Shown here: positions 8,669-17,641 of the stretch, piece by piece
Layout of the letters: every line of letters begins with the position of its first letter
How positions within the stretch are numbered: position 1 is the stretch's first letter
Assembly: GCF_016918035.1 (NCBI RefSeq)
Contig: NZ_JAERWK010000005.1
Span: 203,905-267,904, forward strand
Reading direction: 5' to 3'
DNA length: 64,000 nt
From: Nakamurella leprariae
Lineage (GTDB): Bacteria; Actinomycetota; Actinomycetes; Mycobacteriales; Nakamurellaceae
Made by a program: the position numbers and the translations under genes
Notes under the pieces: model-generated
Told to the model about the DNA's origin: nothing
Database searches by the model: none
The model's input: only the letters and a program-made list of their open reading frames with translations

Positions 8669-10003
8669 TCAGTTCCAGTCGATCCGGTCGGCCAGTGCTC
8701 GCAGCCGCTCGCCCCGGCGCGCGTCCGTGGACGCCACCCAGGCGATCCGCCCGAGCAGGTGCGCGCGGAAGTCCTGGACGCCGGAACGGTTCTGGCTCAC
8801 CGGGCCGAACCGGACGCAGTTGAACAGGGTCGCCCGCAGCGCGTCGACCTCGTCCCGGGCCACCGCCGGACGATCGTTGACGACCACTCCGGTGACGCGT
8901 TGCCGCTGCCACGCCCGCCGGACCCGGGTCTTGGCCGGATTGATCGAGAAGCCCTCGGCGGTGGCAATTCTGGCGACCGTCCCGATCAGCCGGTCCGCGG
9001 CCCGTCCCAGTGAAGGCGCCCCGGAGAAGGTCAGGTCGTCCGCGTACCGCGTGTAGTCGGCGCCGAACCGGCGCGCCAGCGCGGTGAGCCGCCGGTCCAT
9101 CCCGAACGCGGCCAGATTGGCCAGGTGTGGCGACGTCGGGGCACCCTGCGGCAGGTGCGGCGCGGCCAGCCGACGCCGCAACCGGAACCGCTCACCGCCC
9201 GCCTCGGCGCCGGGCATGGCCCGCAGCACGGCCATCGGCACGGTGGAGCAGACCAGCGTGGTGAGCGCCCAGCTCACCGCCTCCGGGTAGCCGGCCGATC
9301 GCAGCACCCCGGCCACCCGGGACGCGGTCAGCCCGGCGAAGAACTGCTCCAGGTCCAGGGTGATCACCGTGTCCCGCCCGGCGTGCACGGCGGCGCCGGT
9401 GAGCACCGATCGCCCGGCCACGAACCCGTGCACGGCCGGGTGCACCGCCACCGGCGCGAGCAGTTCGTCGAGCACCTGGCGCTGCAGGGCCTTGAGCCGC
9501 GGGCGCGGTGCCTCCAGCAGCCGCGGTGTCCGGCCCGGACGGCTCAGCCAGCGGAACCGGTAGTGCTGCAGCACGCTCCGCGGCTCCCGGCGCTGCCAGC
9601 CACGCCGGTCGCCGAACCAGTCGAGCTCGCCCACCGTGAGCCCGAGGCGCTCGGCCAGCGCCGCCACGTCGTCGACCCGCGGCAGCGGGAACCGGCTGCC
9701 GACCATCGAGGTGGTGAACAGCAACCGGCGGACCACCCGGATCCGCGGGGTCGGTAGGAGCGGTGCCCCCTCGGCGACCACCGGCACCGGCGCGCTGAGC
9801 GGGAGGCCGAGCAGCAGGTGCTGCAACGAGCGCGGCGCGTCCACCGGCGGCGTGGGATGGGCGGCGAGCACCACGTCCACGACGTGCGCCAGTTCCACCG
9901 GCACCGGCGCGAACACCAGCCGAGCGCGCGCAACCATCCGGCCGGCGTCCCACGGGCCGGTCAGCAGCGCGTCCGCCAGCGCGACAGCATGCTCGCTCCG
10001 CAT
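8669..10003 (-). CDS. Retron-type reverse transcriptase
   Basis: This 444-residue reverse transcriptase has a ~135-residue N-terminal extension and then a full palm/fingers core. Catalytic aspartates are D217 (TLDLEQFF) and D322-D323 in YADD (320-323). LPQGAPTSP is at 284-292. VTG at 370-372 is the retron signature of the Y region. The retron X-region motif NAxxH reads GAAVH here (203-207), so His is kept but Asn is Gly. The long N-terminal arm and the HYRFRWLSRPGRTPRLLEAPRPRLKALQR block resemble myxobacterial-type retron enzymes. No maturase, HNH or integrase domain is present, so it is not a group II intron protein. ATG 10003 has GGAGG four bases upstream; a GTG at 10024 is an alternative. 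No effector gene is adjacent. Only 92 bp separate it from the upstream gene, too little for a usual msr-msd RNA. Confidence 0.88.
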   Translation of the reverse strand: MRSEHAVALADALLTGPWDAGRMVARARLVFAPVPVELAHVVDVVLAAHPTPPVDAPRSLQHLLLGLPLSAPVPVVAEGAPLLPTPRIRVVRRLLFTTSMVGSRFPLPRVDDVAALAERLGLTVGELDWFGDRRGWQRREPRSVLQHYRFRWLSRPGRTPRLLEAPRPRLKALQRQVLDELLAPVAVHPAVHGFVAGRSVLTGAAVHAGRDTVITLDLEQFFAGLTASRVAGVLRSAGYPEAVSWALTTLVCSTVPMAVLRAMPGAEAGGERFRLRRRLAAPHLPQGAPTSPHLANLAAFGMDRRLTALARRFGADYTRYADDLTFSGAPSLGRAADRLIGTVARIATAEGFSINPAKTRVRRAWQRQRVTGVVVNDRPAVARDEVDALRATLFNCVRFGPVSQNRSGVQDFRAHLLGRIAWVASTDARRGERLRALADRIDWN

Positions 10004-10095
10004 CGCGCCTCCGCCTCGTCGCACGGCTGAAGATGATCAGCGGCAGGCTAACGGCTCACCACGATCGCCGTCACCACCGTGATCACCACCCAGCC

Positions 10096-11895
10096 TCAGG
10101 CCAGCAACTGATGCTCGGCCAGCTGCCGGTAGAGCTCGGACGTGGCCAGCAGCTCGGCGTGCCGTCCGGCGGCGACCACCCGCCCGGCGTCCATCACCAC
10201 GATCTGGTCGGCCTCGATCACGGTGGCCAACCGGTGGGCCACGATCATCACCGTTCGCCGCGAGCTCACGGAATGGATGGCCGCGGTGAGCGCCTGTTCG
10301 GTCACCGAGTCCAGGCTGGCCGTGGGTTCGTCGAGCAGCAGCAGCGGGGCGTCGGTGACCAGCGCCCGGGCGATGGCCAGCCGTTGGCGCTCCCCGCCGG
10401 AGAGCCCGGCTCCGGCGTCGCCGAGGACGGCATCGAGTCCGTCGGGGTGGGCGTCGACCCGGTGCAGCAGGTCGACCGCCGCGAGCACCTCACGGCACCG
10501 CGCGTCGCCCACGTCCGGCGCGGCCAGGACCACGTTGTCGCGGATGGTCCCGGCCAGCACCGGGGCGTCCTGCTCGACGTAGCCGATCCGGGACCGCACC
10601 ACGCTGCGCGGCAGGTCGCGGACGTCGACGCCGTCCAGCCGGATCGCCCCGCCCGTCGGCTCGTAGAACCGCTCGATGAGCGCCAGCACGGTGGACTTCC
10701 CGGCGCCGGACGGACCCACCACCGCCGTGGTCGACCCGGGCGGCACCGCGAACGACACCCCGGCGAGGACGGGCCGGTCCGGTCGGTAGGCGAACTCGAC
10801 ATCCCGGAACTCGACGCCGATGCCGCCGCCACCCGGGGCGGGCCGAGGGTCGGCGCGCCGGGCCGGGTCGCGGTCCGCCTCCGGTGCGACCGCCAGGATC
10901 TCGTCGATCCGGGCCAGCGCACCGAGCGCGGCGCGCACCGTGGTGATCGCGGCGAAGAACTGCCCGAGCGGCATCACCATCATGAACAGGAACAGGATGA
11001 AGGTGATCAGGTCGGCGACGCTCAGCGAGCCGTTGGCGACCCGGTAGCCGCCGACGCCCAGGACGGCCAGGAACGAGCCCTGGACGGCGAGACCGCTGAT
11101 CGGCCACAGGATCGCGCCGATGCGGGCCACGCGGACGCCGAACCCATAGGCGTCCTGCGCCTCGTTCGAGAGCCGGTCCACCTCCCGGTCGGTGGCCCCG
11201 GCGGCCCGGATCGTCCGGACGGCCGACACCGCCCGTTCCACCCCGGAGGCCAACCGCCCGACCGCGTCCTGCGCCGACCGGCTCAGCCGCTGGATCCGCC
11301 CCGAGGCCACGATGACGCTCACCGCGGCGATGCTCACCACGCCCAGGGTGATGCCCAGCAGCACCGGGTCGATGAGCACCATGGCCACCAGCGACCCGAC
11401 GAAGACCAGTGCGCCACCGAGGGCGTCGACCAGACCGCCGGTCAACGCGGTGCGGACCATGGTGGTGTCCGACCCGACCCGGGACACCAGATCGCCGGCC
11501 CGCCGAGTGTCGTACACCCGGATCGGCAGCCGCAGCAGATGGGTGACCAGCCGTCGACGGGCGGACAGCACCAGCCCCTCGGCGGTCCGCTCCAGCAGGA
11601 ACTGCTGCACCGCCCCGACCACCGAGGAGGCCAGCACCACGGCGATGAGCAGGGTCGCGGCCGCGGCCAGCGAACCTTCGCCGCCCACCGACGCGATGAT
11701 CCGGTTGATCATGAGTGGTTGCAGCAGCGTCAGTCCCGCGCCGATCAACGACAGCAGCACGACGACGACCAGCACCCGGCGGTGCTCGCCCAGGAAGCCG
11801 ATCAGACTGCGCAGCGGCGCCGGCTCGAGCTGCGGTTCGGTGGAGCCGGTCTCGTCCGGCGACGTGGTCTTCGGGTCGGACACGGTGTCAGTCAC
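10096..11895 (-). CDS. ABC exporter half-transporter (TMD-NBD fusion)
   Basis: This 599-residue MsbA/LmrA-type exporter has six membrane helices over roughly residues 25-315, then an ATPase domain. Walker A is GPSGAGKST near 392, the signature LSGGERQRLAIARAL near 497, and Walker B LLLLDEPTASLD near 517, with the switch His in IVAHRLATV. It would homodimerise and expel lipids, peptides or drugs. It starts at a GTG that overlaps the end of the upstream HTH gene by 8 nt (GTGACTGA), so the pair is co-transcribed and probably controlled by the two operator boxes at 12137-12203. The substrate cannot be read from sequence. Confidence 0.9.
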   Translation of the reverse strand: MTDTVSDPKTTSPDETGSTEPQLEPAPLRSLIGFLGEHRRVLVVVVLLSLIGAGLTLLQPLMINRIIASVGGEGSLAAAATLLIAVVLASSVVGAVQQFLLERTAEGLVLSARRRLVTHLLRLPIRVYDTRRAGDLVSRVGSDTTMVRTALTGGLVDALGGALVFVGSLVAMVLIDPVLLGITLGVVSIAAVSVIVASGRIQRLSRSAQDAVGRLASGVERAVSAVRTIRAAGATDREVDRLSNEAQDAYGFGVRVARIGAILWPISGLAVQGSFLAVLGVGGYRVANGSLSVADLITFILFLFMMVMPLGQFFAAITTVRAALGALARIDEILAVAPEADRDPARRADPRPAPGGGGIGVEFRDVEFAYRPDRPVLAGVSFAVPPGSTTAVVGPSGAGKSTVLALIERFYEPTGGAIRLDGVDVRDLPRSVVRSRIGYVEQDAPVLAGTIRDNVVLAAPDVGDARCREVLAAVDLLHRVDAHPDGLDAVLGDAGAGLSGGERQRLAIARALVTDAPLLLLDEPTASLDSVTEQALTAAIHSVSSRRTVMIVAHRLATVIEADQIVVMDAGRVVAAGRHAELLATSELYRQLAEHQLLA

Positions 11896-12118
11896 GGGAG
11901 AACCTCGACCCACCGTGCTTGCGGTGCACGGCCTGTCGGGTGACGCCGAGGGCGTCGGCGATCCCCGCCCACGGCAGGCCCGCGGTCCGGGCCCGCCGCA
12001 CCGCCACCGCCTCCAACCGCGACAACTCCACGTGGATCAATCGGATGGCCCGCAACGCGGTCACCGGGTCGTCACTCATGGCGTCGACGGCGAGGTCGTC
12101 CAGCGGTCTGACGCTCAT
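11888..12118 (-). CDS. Small helix-turn-helix regulator of the adjacent ABC exporter
   Basis: This 76-residue protein has one DNA-binding unit near its end, ARTAGLPWAGIADALGVTRQAVHRKHG, with the preceding ~40 residues forming one or two helices. Such minimal HTH proteins are common in actinomycetes beside transport and Clp-N-like genes. The ATG at 12118 has GGGAGG six bases upstream. It overlaps the exporter by eight bases. Its promoter carries two copies of GTCAAC-N4-GTTGAC, which would suit an autoregulatory dimer. That link is inferred. Confidence 0.75.
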   Translation of the reverse strand: MSVRPLDDLAVDAMSDDPVTALRAIRLIHVELSRLEAVAVRRARTAGLPWAGIADALGVTRQAVHRKHGGSRFSRD

Positions 12119-12136
12119 CGGCGCCTCCCTCGGTCC

Positions 12137-12164
12137 GTGGTTGTCAACCAGTGTTGACAACCAC
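12137..12164 (-). promoter_or_regulatory. Operator box 1 of the HTH-exporter operon
   Basis: This is a perfect inverted repeat, GTGGTTGTCAAC, with a four-base spacer CAGT and 12-bp arms at 12137-12148 and 12153-12164. Its core GTCAAC-N4-GTTGAC recurs 45 bp away. It starts next to the -10 element TACCGT (minus strand, 12163-12168), so a bound protein would cover the transcription start. Confidence 0.75.
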
Positions 12165-12192
12165 GGTACCCAGGCGTCGACGGGCGCGTCAA
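12163..12192 (-). promoter_or_regulatory. Promoter of the HTH-exporter operon
   Basis: On the minus strand TTGACG (12187-12192) and TACCGT (12163-12168) are 18 bp apart, a good -35/-10 pair. The -35 lies inside operator box 2 and the -10 abuts box 1. The mRNA leader would carry box 1. Confidence 0.65.
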
Positions 12193-12203
12193 CACAAGTT
12201 GAC
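12188..12203 (-). promoter_or_regulatory. Operator box 2 of the HTH-exporter operon
   Basis: GTCAAC (12188-12193) and GTTGAC (12198-12203) with a four-base spacer ACAA repeat the core of box 1 exactly. It overlaps the -35 element. Two identical cores 45 bp apart allow two regulator dimers to bind cooperatively. Confidence 0.7.
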
Positions 12204-12234
12204 ACGCGTCAGCTCACGGGAATCCCGATCTCGG

Positions 12235-12308
12235 GTCAGCGGCGACGACGACCTGCTCGCCTGTGCGGGCCGCGACAGAGGTGGAGCCTGTCGTCCGGCC
12301 TGCGGTGC
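12235..12308. repeat. 74-bp direct repeat, left copy
   Basis: This is identical over 74 bp to 13904-13977, and a degraded match continues for about 30 more bases on the right side. The copies flank the AT-richer toxin-antitoxin-chaperone cassette, 1669 bp apart. Each copy contains a short hairpin (CGACAG/CTGTCG around a 9-nt loop). The repeat has no coding sense and no tRNA form. The rest of the gap 12204-12433 holds nothing else I can name. Confidence 0.9.
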
Positions 12309-12433
12309 TCGCCCTGTCGGCCCAAGGCTGCCTTGAGTCGCCGCCCGCGGCAGTCTTACGCGGGCCTGAATCGTTTCGTCACCCAGCGAGTCAGTGCAAT
12401 TCCGCAACGCGCCTACTGGACCGCTTAACTTGA

Positions 12434-12934
12434 CTAATCTACGTCGATCTCGACTTCGCCCGAGCCGCCGTCGATGCTATGCAGAATATCCATCGTAAAC
12501 GGCGGGAATCCAAGGCGTCCAACCGTTGACTGGACGGTTTCCCGCGCGTAGGGATGGAGGGCCATCGCCCCCACCAAGACGGCGAAGCAGGTCAGATCTG
12601 CACTGTCGAGCAAAGCTGAATTTCCGCCCCGGCGCCCCCAAGTGCCGACCATCTCAAGCTCCACTCGCCAAGCTACAGGTCGCGCCTCCTCGATGGAGTC
12701 GTCATCTTGGACCGACCTAGCCTGCACCACATACTTTGAGAAGACGTACACCTCTCGCGCCGAGTCCTCAGCCGGAGACCGAACGCTGAGGGCCGTGGAG
12801 ACCTCGAAAGGGCCAAAGTCGATCGGTTGTTCGGCTTCGCAGCTCATGGACACGAGTCGTACGTCAGTCATGTCTTGCAGTTGGTCCAAGACAGCGGATG
12901 CCCGGCTACGGAGTTCGGCGACGGTCAGCTTCAT
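12434..12934 (-). CDS. SecB-like chaperone of a toxin-antitoxin-chaperone system
   Basis: The 166-residue product shows the SecB fold signature near its end: HPYARETVQSTVGRLGFPPF followed by TMDIL. By eye this aligns with the end of M. tuberculosis Rv1957, a SecB-like protein that guards the HigA1 antitoxin from aggregation and proteolysis. The N-terminal half has alternating strands (FGPFEVSTALSV, AWRVELEMVG) as in SecB. In Gram-positives, which lack a general SecB, such genes usually belong to TAC modules. The ATG overlaps the antitoxin stop in ATGA. Its base composition is visibly less GC-rich than that of its neighbours. Confidence 0.85.
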   Translation of the reverse strand: MKLTVAELRSRASAVLDQLQDMTDVRLVSMSCEAEQPIDFGPFEVSTALSVRSPAEDSAREVYVFSKYVVQARSVQDDDSIEEARPVAWRVELEMVGTWGRRGGNSALLDSADLTCFAVLVGAMALHPYARETVQSTVGRLGFPPFTMDILHSIDGGSGEVEIDVD

Positions 12935-13332
12935 GAGGCGCGTGCGTCACTCAGTTGATGGACTCCAACCTTCGTCAATTCGCGAGATCGATACGCCTGA
13001 TCGGCCGGCATCGGCCAATCTAGGCGCCGCTGCTGAGGCCGCAAAGACTGCACTTGGGCTGTGAACGAGGGGCGATGTGTCACAAGATGCGCACTGAGTT
13101 CGTACCCGAGAGCGTGCAACATTGCGGCGAACGACTTAATGGATAAGTTCCTCTTCCCGCTGAGTCGCTGCGATACTTCGGAGGCAGAGACGTTGAGTCT
13201 GCGCGCGAGCGCAGCTTGACTCACGCCCGACCGCGCCATGGCCTCAGAGATTAGCTCCACGGCACCCAAGGCCATCCGCTCCTCAGCGAGAAGCGATTCA
13301 GATCGAGGGGTGCCCCGGAACCAGTCAGCCAT
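12931..13332 (-). CDS. HigA-like antitoxin with HTH and C-terminal extension
   Basis: This 133-residue protein has an XRE/Cro-C1 helix-turn-helix at about residues 35-75 (SQAALARRLNVSASEVSQRLSGKRNLSIKSFAAMLHALG). A tail of about 50 residues is rich in Arg/Gln with scattered aromatics (LDWPMPADQAYRSREL). In TAC systems such a tail is the chaperone addiction region that makes the antitoxin depend on SecB. ATG 13332 lies in ATGGCTGA, overlapping the toxin stop by 8 nt; an upstream GTG or ATG would add up to five residues. It likely represses the operon. Confidence 0.82.
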   Translation of the reverse strand: MADWFRGTPRSESLLAEERMALGAVELISEAMARSGVSQAALARRLNVSASEVSQRLSGKRNLSIKSFAAMLHALGYELSAHLVTHRPSFTAQVQSLRPQQRRLDWPMPADQAYRSRELTKVGVHQLSDARAS

Positions 13333-13726
13333 TGATCCACTCTCCAAATATGGTGCGCGCGAGCTCGACTTGCTTTGGAACTTGCTTGTCCTTCGGCTTC
13401 CTAGCCCCGTGTGTCGCGACCCAACGCCGCTCCGCGGAGGCGGCTGGCGCAGCGATTAGGTACAGCCTCCAGCCCGGACCGTGCGGAGCCTTTACTTCCC
13501 AGACAACTGGAACCCCCGAAACAAGAAGTCGTCGAAACTGCTCAGGTGTTCGTAGGAACCCCTTATCAACCAGCAACTCGAGTCGGGCGCGGAACTGTGC
13601 CTGAGGCCGATCATCGAGTCGCTCCAAGAAATCCAGCGCAGGGCAGCTGCCATCTGTTCTCCTAGCGCCAAGGACCCTGCCGGCATCGCCGACAGCAAGC
13701 TCTACGACCTCGTCGTCGTTAGCCAT
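13325..13726 (-). CDS. HigB/Gp49-type mRNA interferase toxin
   Basis: This 133-residue protein matches the RelE/HigB superfamily: an early DFLERL segment, the helix pair with LELLVDKGFLRTPEQFRRL, a VWEVKAPHGPGWRLYLI strand pair, and the late THGARKPKDKQVPKQVELAR with basic residues that bind and cut ribosome-bound mRNA in this family. It is first in a toxin-antitoxin-chaperone operon, the order seen in M. tuberculosis higB1-higA1-Rv1957. No ribosome site precedes ATG 13726. The N-terminal ~25 residues are longer than in minimal HigB. The reading frame is intact. Confidence 0.8.
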   Translation of the reverse strand: MANDDEVVELAVGDAGRVLGARRTDGSCPALDFLERLDDRPQAQFRARLELLVDKGFLRTPEQFRRLLVSGVPVVWEVKAPHGPGWRLYLIAAPAASAERRWVATHGARKPKDKQVPKQVELARTIFGEWING

Positions 13727-13903
13727 AACTTAAGCTCGTCACCGCCACTGTCGCAAGCTGTATGCCTCTAACGTGATCTGCGACTCTACTTCGCCCAACG
13801 GCAAGCACAGGCTCGTCACGGCTAGATAGGCCCATCGGGTGATCGCCTTCGCCCATTTGCGCAGGTCGAAGCCGGGACTCGACACGACCTAGTCGCCCGC
13901 GGA

Positions 13904-13977
13904 GTCAGCGGCGACGACGACCTGCTCGCCTGTGCGGGCCGCGACAGAGGTGGAGCCTGTCGTCCGGCCTGCGGTGC
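13904..13977. repeat. 74-bp direct repeat, right copy
   Basis: This copy is identical to 12235-12308. It then carries an extra ~10-bp duplication (TGCGGTGCGC) before degraded similarity resumes to about 14017. It sits in the 421-bp gap 13727-14147. That gap should also hold the TAC promoter; I could not pick a convincing -35/-10 pair there. The remainder up to 14130 is GC-rich and featureless. Confidence 0.9.
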
Positions 13978-14135
13978 GCTGCGGTGCTCGACCTGCTGGC
14001 CCCGGGGTTGCCCCGGAGGCTCCGGCATCGGCCCGGCGGACCGGGCCGGCCCGGCGTCCTCGCCGCCGCCGCTGACCCGATCACCCTGACACGAACCGCC
14101 CCGCCCCGACCAGGCCCGGTGTCGGTACCGCTGCC

Positions 14136-14141
14136 TACCCT
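14136..14141 (+). promoter_or_regulatory. -10 element of a leaderless VOC-protein promoter
   Basis: TACCCT followed by six bases and the ATG at 14148 repeats the moaA layout exactly. There is no ribosome site, so a leaderless mRNA is likely. Confidence 0.55.
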
Positions 14142-14147
14142 GCCCGC

Positions 14148-14537
14148 ATGACCGACTCCCCCACGATCACGCTCGGCGCCGTCAACCTGGACGCGGACGA
14201 TCCGGTGGCCCTGGCCGGGTTCTGGCAGGCGGCCGTGGGCGGCGAGGTCTCGCCCGGCCCGGCGGGCACCGCCTTCCTGCAGGGCCGGCCCGGCGGCTTC
14301 TCCATGTTCTTCCAGCCGCGCAGCGAGCCGCGGCCGGAGCACCAGGCCCAGCACCTCGACCTGGACGTGCCGTGGGGCAGCCGGACCCGGGAGGTGGAGC
14401 GGTTGATCAAGATGGGCGCGACCCATCGCTGGGACGTGCTCGGGGAGGTCCCGTGGGTGCGGTGGACCACGCTGGCCGACCCGGAGGGCAACCTGTTCTG
14501 CGTGGCCGAGCACCCGCCGGCGGAGCCGCCGGCCTGA
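14148..14537 (+). CDS. VOC-family protein (Glyoxalase_6-like)
   Basis: This is a 129-residue VOC protein of the short actinobacterial type. LGAVNLDADDPVALAGFWQAAVGGEV, HQAQHLDLDV and TTLADPEGNLFCVAEH match the usual pattern for this subfamily, in which metal ligands are often degenerate. The substrate is unknown. It is convergent with moaE, with three bases between the stops and no visible hairpin between them. Confidence 0.8.
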   Translation: MTDSPTITLGAVNLDADDPVALAGFWQAAVGGEVSPGPAGTAFLQGRPGGFSMFFQPRSEPRPEHQAQHLDLDVPWGSRTREVERLIKMGATHRWDVLGEVPWVRWTTLADPEGNLFCVAEHPPAEPPA

Positions 14538-14540
14538 ACC

Positions 14541-14963
14541 TCAGGCCGACCCGACCCACTCGTCGCTGCCGTCGGTGAAGACCTGGCGCTTCCACACCGG
14601 GAGCCGGCGCTTCACCTCGTCGACCAGGTCGCTGCAGGCGGCGAACGCCTCGGCCCGGTGCGCGGACGACACGGCCGCGGCCAGCGCGACGTCACCGATG
14701 CGCAGCGTGCCCACCCGGTGCGAGACGGCGACCGCGACGATGCCGGGCCGGTCGGCGATCTCGGCCGCCACCTCCGCCACCACGGCCGCGGCGGTGGGAT
14801 GCGACTCGTAGTCCAGTTCGGTCACCGACCGGCCGTCGTCGTGGTCCCGCACCACGCCCAGGAACGACACCACCGCGCCGGCGGTCGCGTCCTGCACGGC
14901 GGCCACGTGCGCGGCCGCATCCAGCAACTCGGACCCGACCCCGGTGAGCACGACGCGGCCCAT
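14541..14963 (-). CDS. moaE: Molybdopterin synthase catalytic subunit MoaE
   Basis: This 140-residue subunit converts cyclic pyranopterin monophosphate to molybdopterin with sulfur from MoaD thiocarboxylate. Family marks are GAVVSFLGVVRDHDDGRSVTEL, YESHPTAA, the SHRVGTLRIGD block and the VKRRLPVWKRQVFTDG end with its key Lys residues. The start ATG overlaps the mogA stop (TGATG); a GTG one codon earlier is possible. It is last in the malic enzyme-moaC-mogA-moaE run. Confidence 0.94.
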   Translation of the reverse strand: MGRVVLTGVGSELLDAAAHVAAVQDATAGAVVSFLGVVRDHDDGRSVTELDYESHPTAAAVVAEVAAEIADRPGIVAVAVSHRVGTLRIGDVALAAAVSSAHRAEAFAACSDLVDEVKRRLPVWKRQVFTDGSDEWVGSA

Positions 14964-15484
14964 CACACGCCCCCACCGGGACGGTGGTCGCCGCCGCCGG
15001 CCAGCTGGTCCAGCGCGTGGTCCAGCACGCCGTCGAGCACGCCCAGCCCGTCGCGCACCCCTCCGGTGGATCCCGGCAGGTTCAGCACCAGCGTGCGGCC
15101 GGCCACCCCGGCCAGGCCGCGGGAGAGGACCGCGGTCGGGACCGTGTCCGAGCCGGCCCGGCGGACGGCGTCGGCCAGGCCAGGGATCTCGTGGTCCAGC
15201 AACGGCGCGGTCAGCTGCGGGGTCACGTCGGTCGGCGACAGCCCCGTCCCACCGGAGGTCAGCACCAGCTGCACACCCGAGACGAGCGCGCCGGTCAGCG
15301 CCTCCCCCAGTTCCGGCCCGTCCGGCACCACCACCGGCTCGTCGACCACGAACCCGCGCTCGCGCAGCCAGGCCACCATCACCGGCCCGGTCCGGTCCGG
15401 GTAGACCCCGGTCGCCGCGCGGGTCGAGGCGATGATCACCACCGCGGTCCGGGCGGTCACGGCTTCCGGTTCCGGCGCGCTCAT
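14963..15484 (-). CDS. mog: Molybdopterin adenylyltransferase (MogA/MoaB family)
   Basis: This 173-residue protein has the TSGGTGLSPTDVTP motif of the MogA/MoaB/Cnx1G family, which adenylylates molybdopterin before metal insertion. Asp residues in the first strand set (PDGPELGEAL) and the LNLPGSTGGVRDGL end are typical. The C-terminal ~20 residues are Gly/His-rich and probably disordered. Four-base overlaps with moaC (15481-15484) and one-base contact with moaE imply coupled translation. MoaB paralogues are hard to tell apart from MogA by eye. Confidence 0.9.
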   Translation of the reverse strand: MSAPEPEAVTARTAVVIIASTRAATGVYPDRTGPVMVAWLRERGFVVDEPVVVPDGPELGEALTGALVSGVQLVLTSGGTGLSPTDVTPQLTAPLLDHEIPGLADAVRRAGSDTVPTAVLSRGLAGVAGRTLVLNLPGSTGGVRDGLGVLDGVLDHALDQLAGGGDHRPGGGV

Positions 15485-15971
15485 CGGTCCACCGGCCGCG
15501 TCCAGGTCCCCGTCTTGCCGCCGTCCTTGGATTCCACCCGGACCGCGTCGAGCACCGCGGCCGGGTCGACCGCCTTGATCATGTCGTGCAGGGTGAGGCC
15601 GGCCACCGCGGCGGCGGTGAGCGCCTCCATCTCCACCCCGGTCCGGTCACTGGTCTTCACCGTCGCCCGGATGGCCACCGTGTCGAGGCCCGGCTCGAGA
15701 TCGATCGTCACGCCGGACACCGCGATCGGGTGGCAGAGCGGGATCAGGTCCGGGGTGCGCTTGGCGGCCATGATGCCGGCGATCCGGGCCGTGGCCAGGG
15801 CGTCACCCTTGGGCAGGCCGTCCCGACGCAGCAGGTCGACCACCTCGGCGGTGGTGCGCACCACCGCCGAGGCGACCGCCCGCCGGTCGGTGACCGCCTT
15901 GCCCCCCACGTCGACCATGCGGGCCGCACCCGCCGCGTCGACGTGCGTGAGCTCCGGATCGCCGGCCACGC

Positions 15972-15975
<4 letters not shown>
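15481..15975 (-). CDS. moaC: Cyclic pyranopterin monophosphate synthase MoaC
   Basis: The 164-residue enzyme acts right after MoaA. Signature blocks are LTHVDAAGAARMVDVGGKAVTDR, KRTPDLIPLCHPI with the conserved His, TDRTGVEMEALTA-type GVEMEALTAAAVAGLTLHDMIKAVD, and the closing SKDGGKTG. The start codon overlaps the malic-enzyme stop by four bases, an unusual partner for a cofactor gene. Confidence 0.95.
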
Positions 15976-17450
<1,475 letters not shown>

Positions 17451-17641
17451 TGCCCACCACTCCTCGCCTCGTCCGCGGCGCCCGGGCGCGAGCCCGAGGG
17501 CCCGTCACCACGTGCGGGCGAGCCGACGAACCGTCACCGGTTCCGCGCGCCTTTGCCGCAGCAGACGATAGTCGCGCGTTCCCGCCGGGCGGGTCGACCG
17601 CCCGGTCGGGAACGCGCGGGGACGAGGGTGACGCCGGACGG

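Noticed and set aside
8669..10003. Group II intron maturase
   Set aside because: No maturase X, DNA-binding or HNH part, and no intron RNA ends; the VTG triplet favours a retron-type enzyme.
12235..13977. Insertion sequence or attachment sites of a phage
   Set aside because: No transposase, integrase or target-site duplication is seen; only the repeats and three TAC genes are present.
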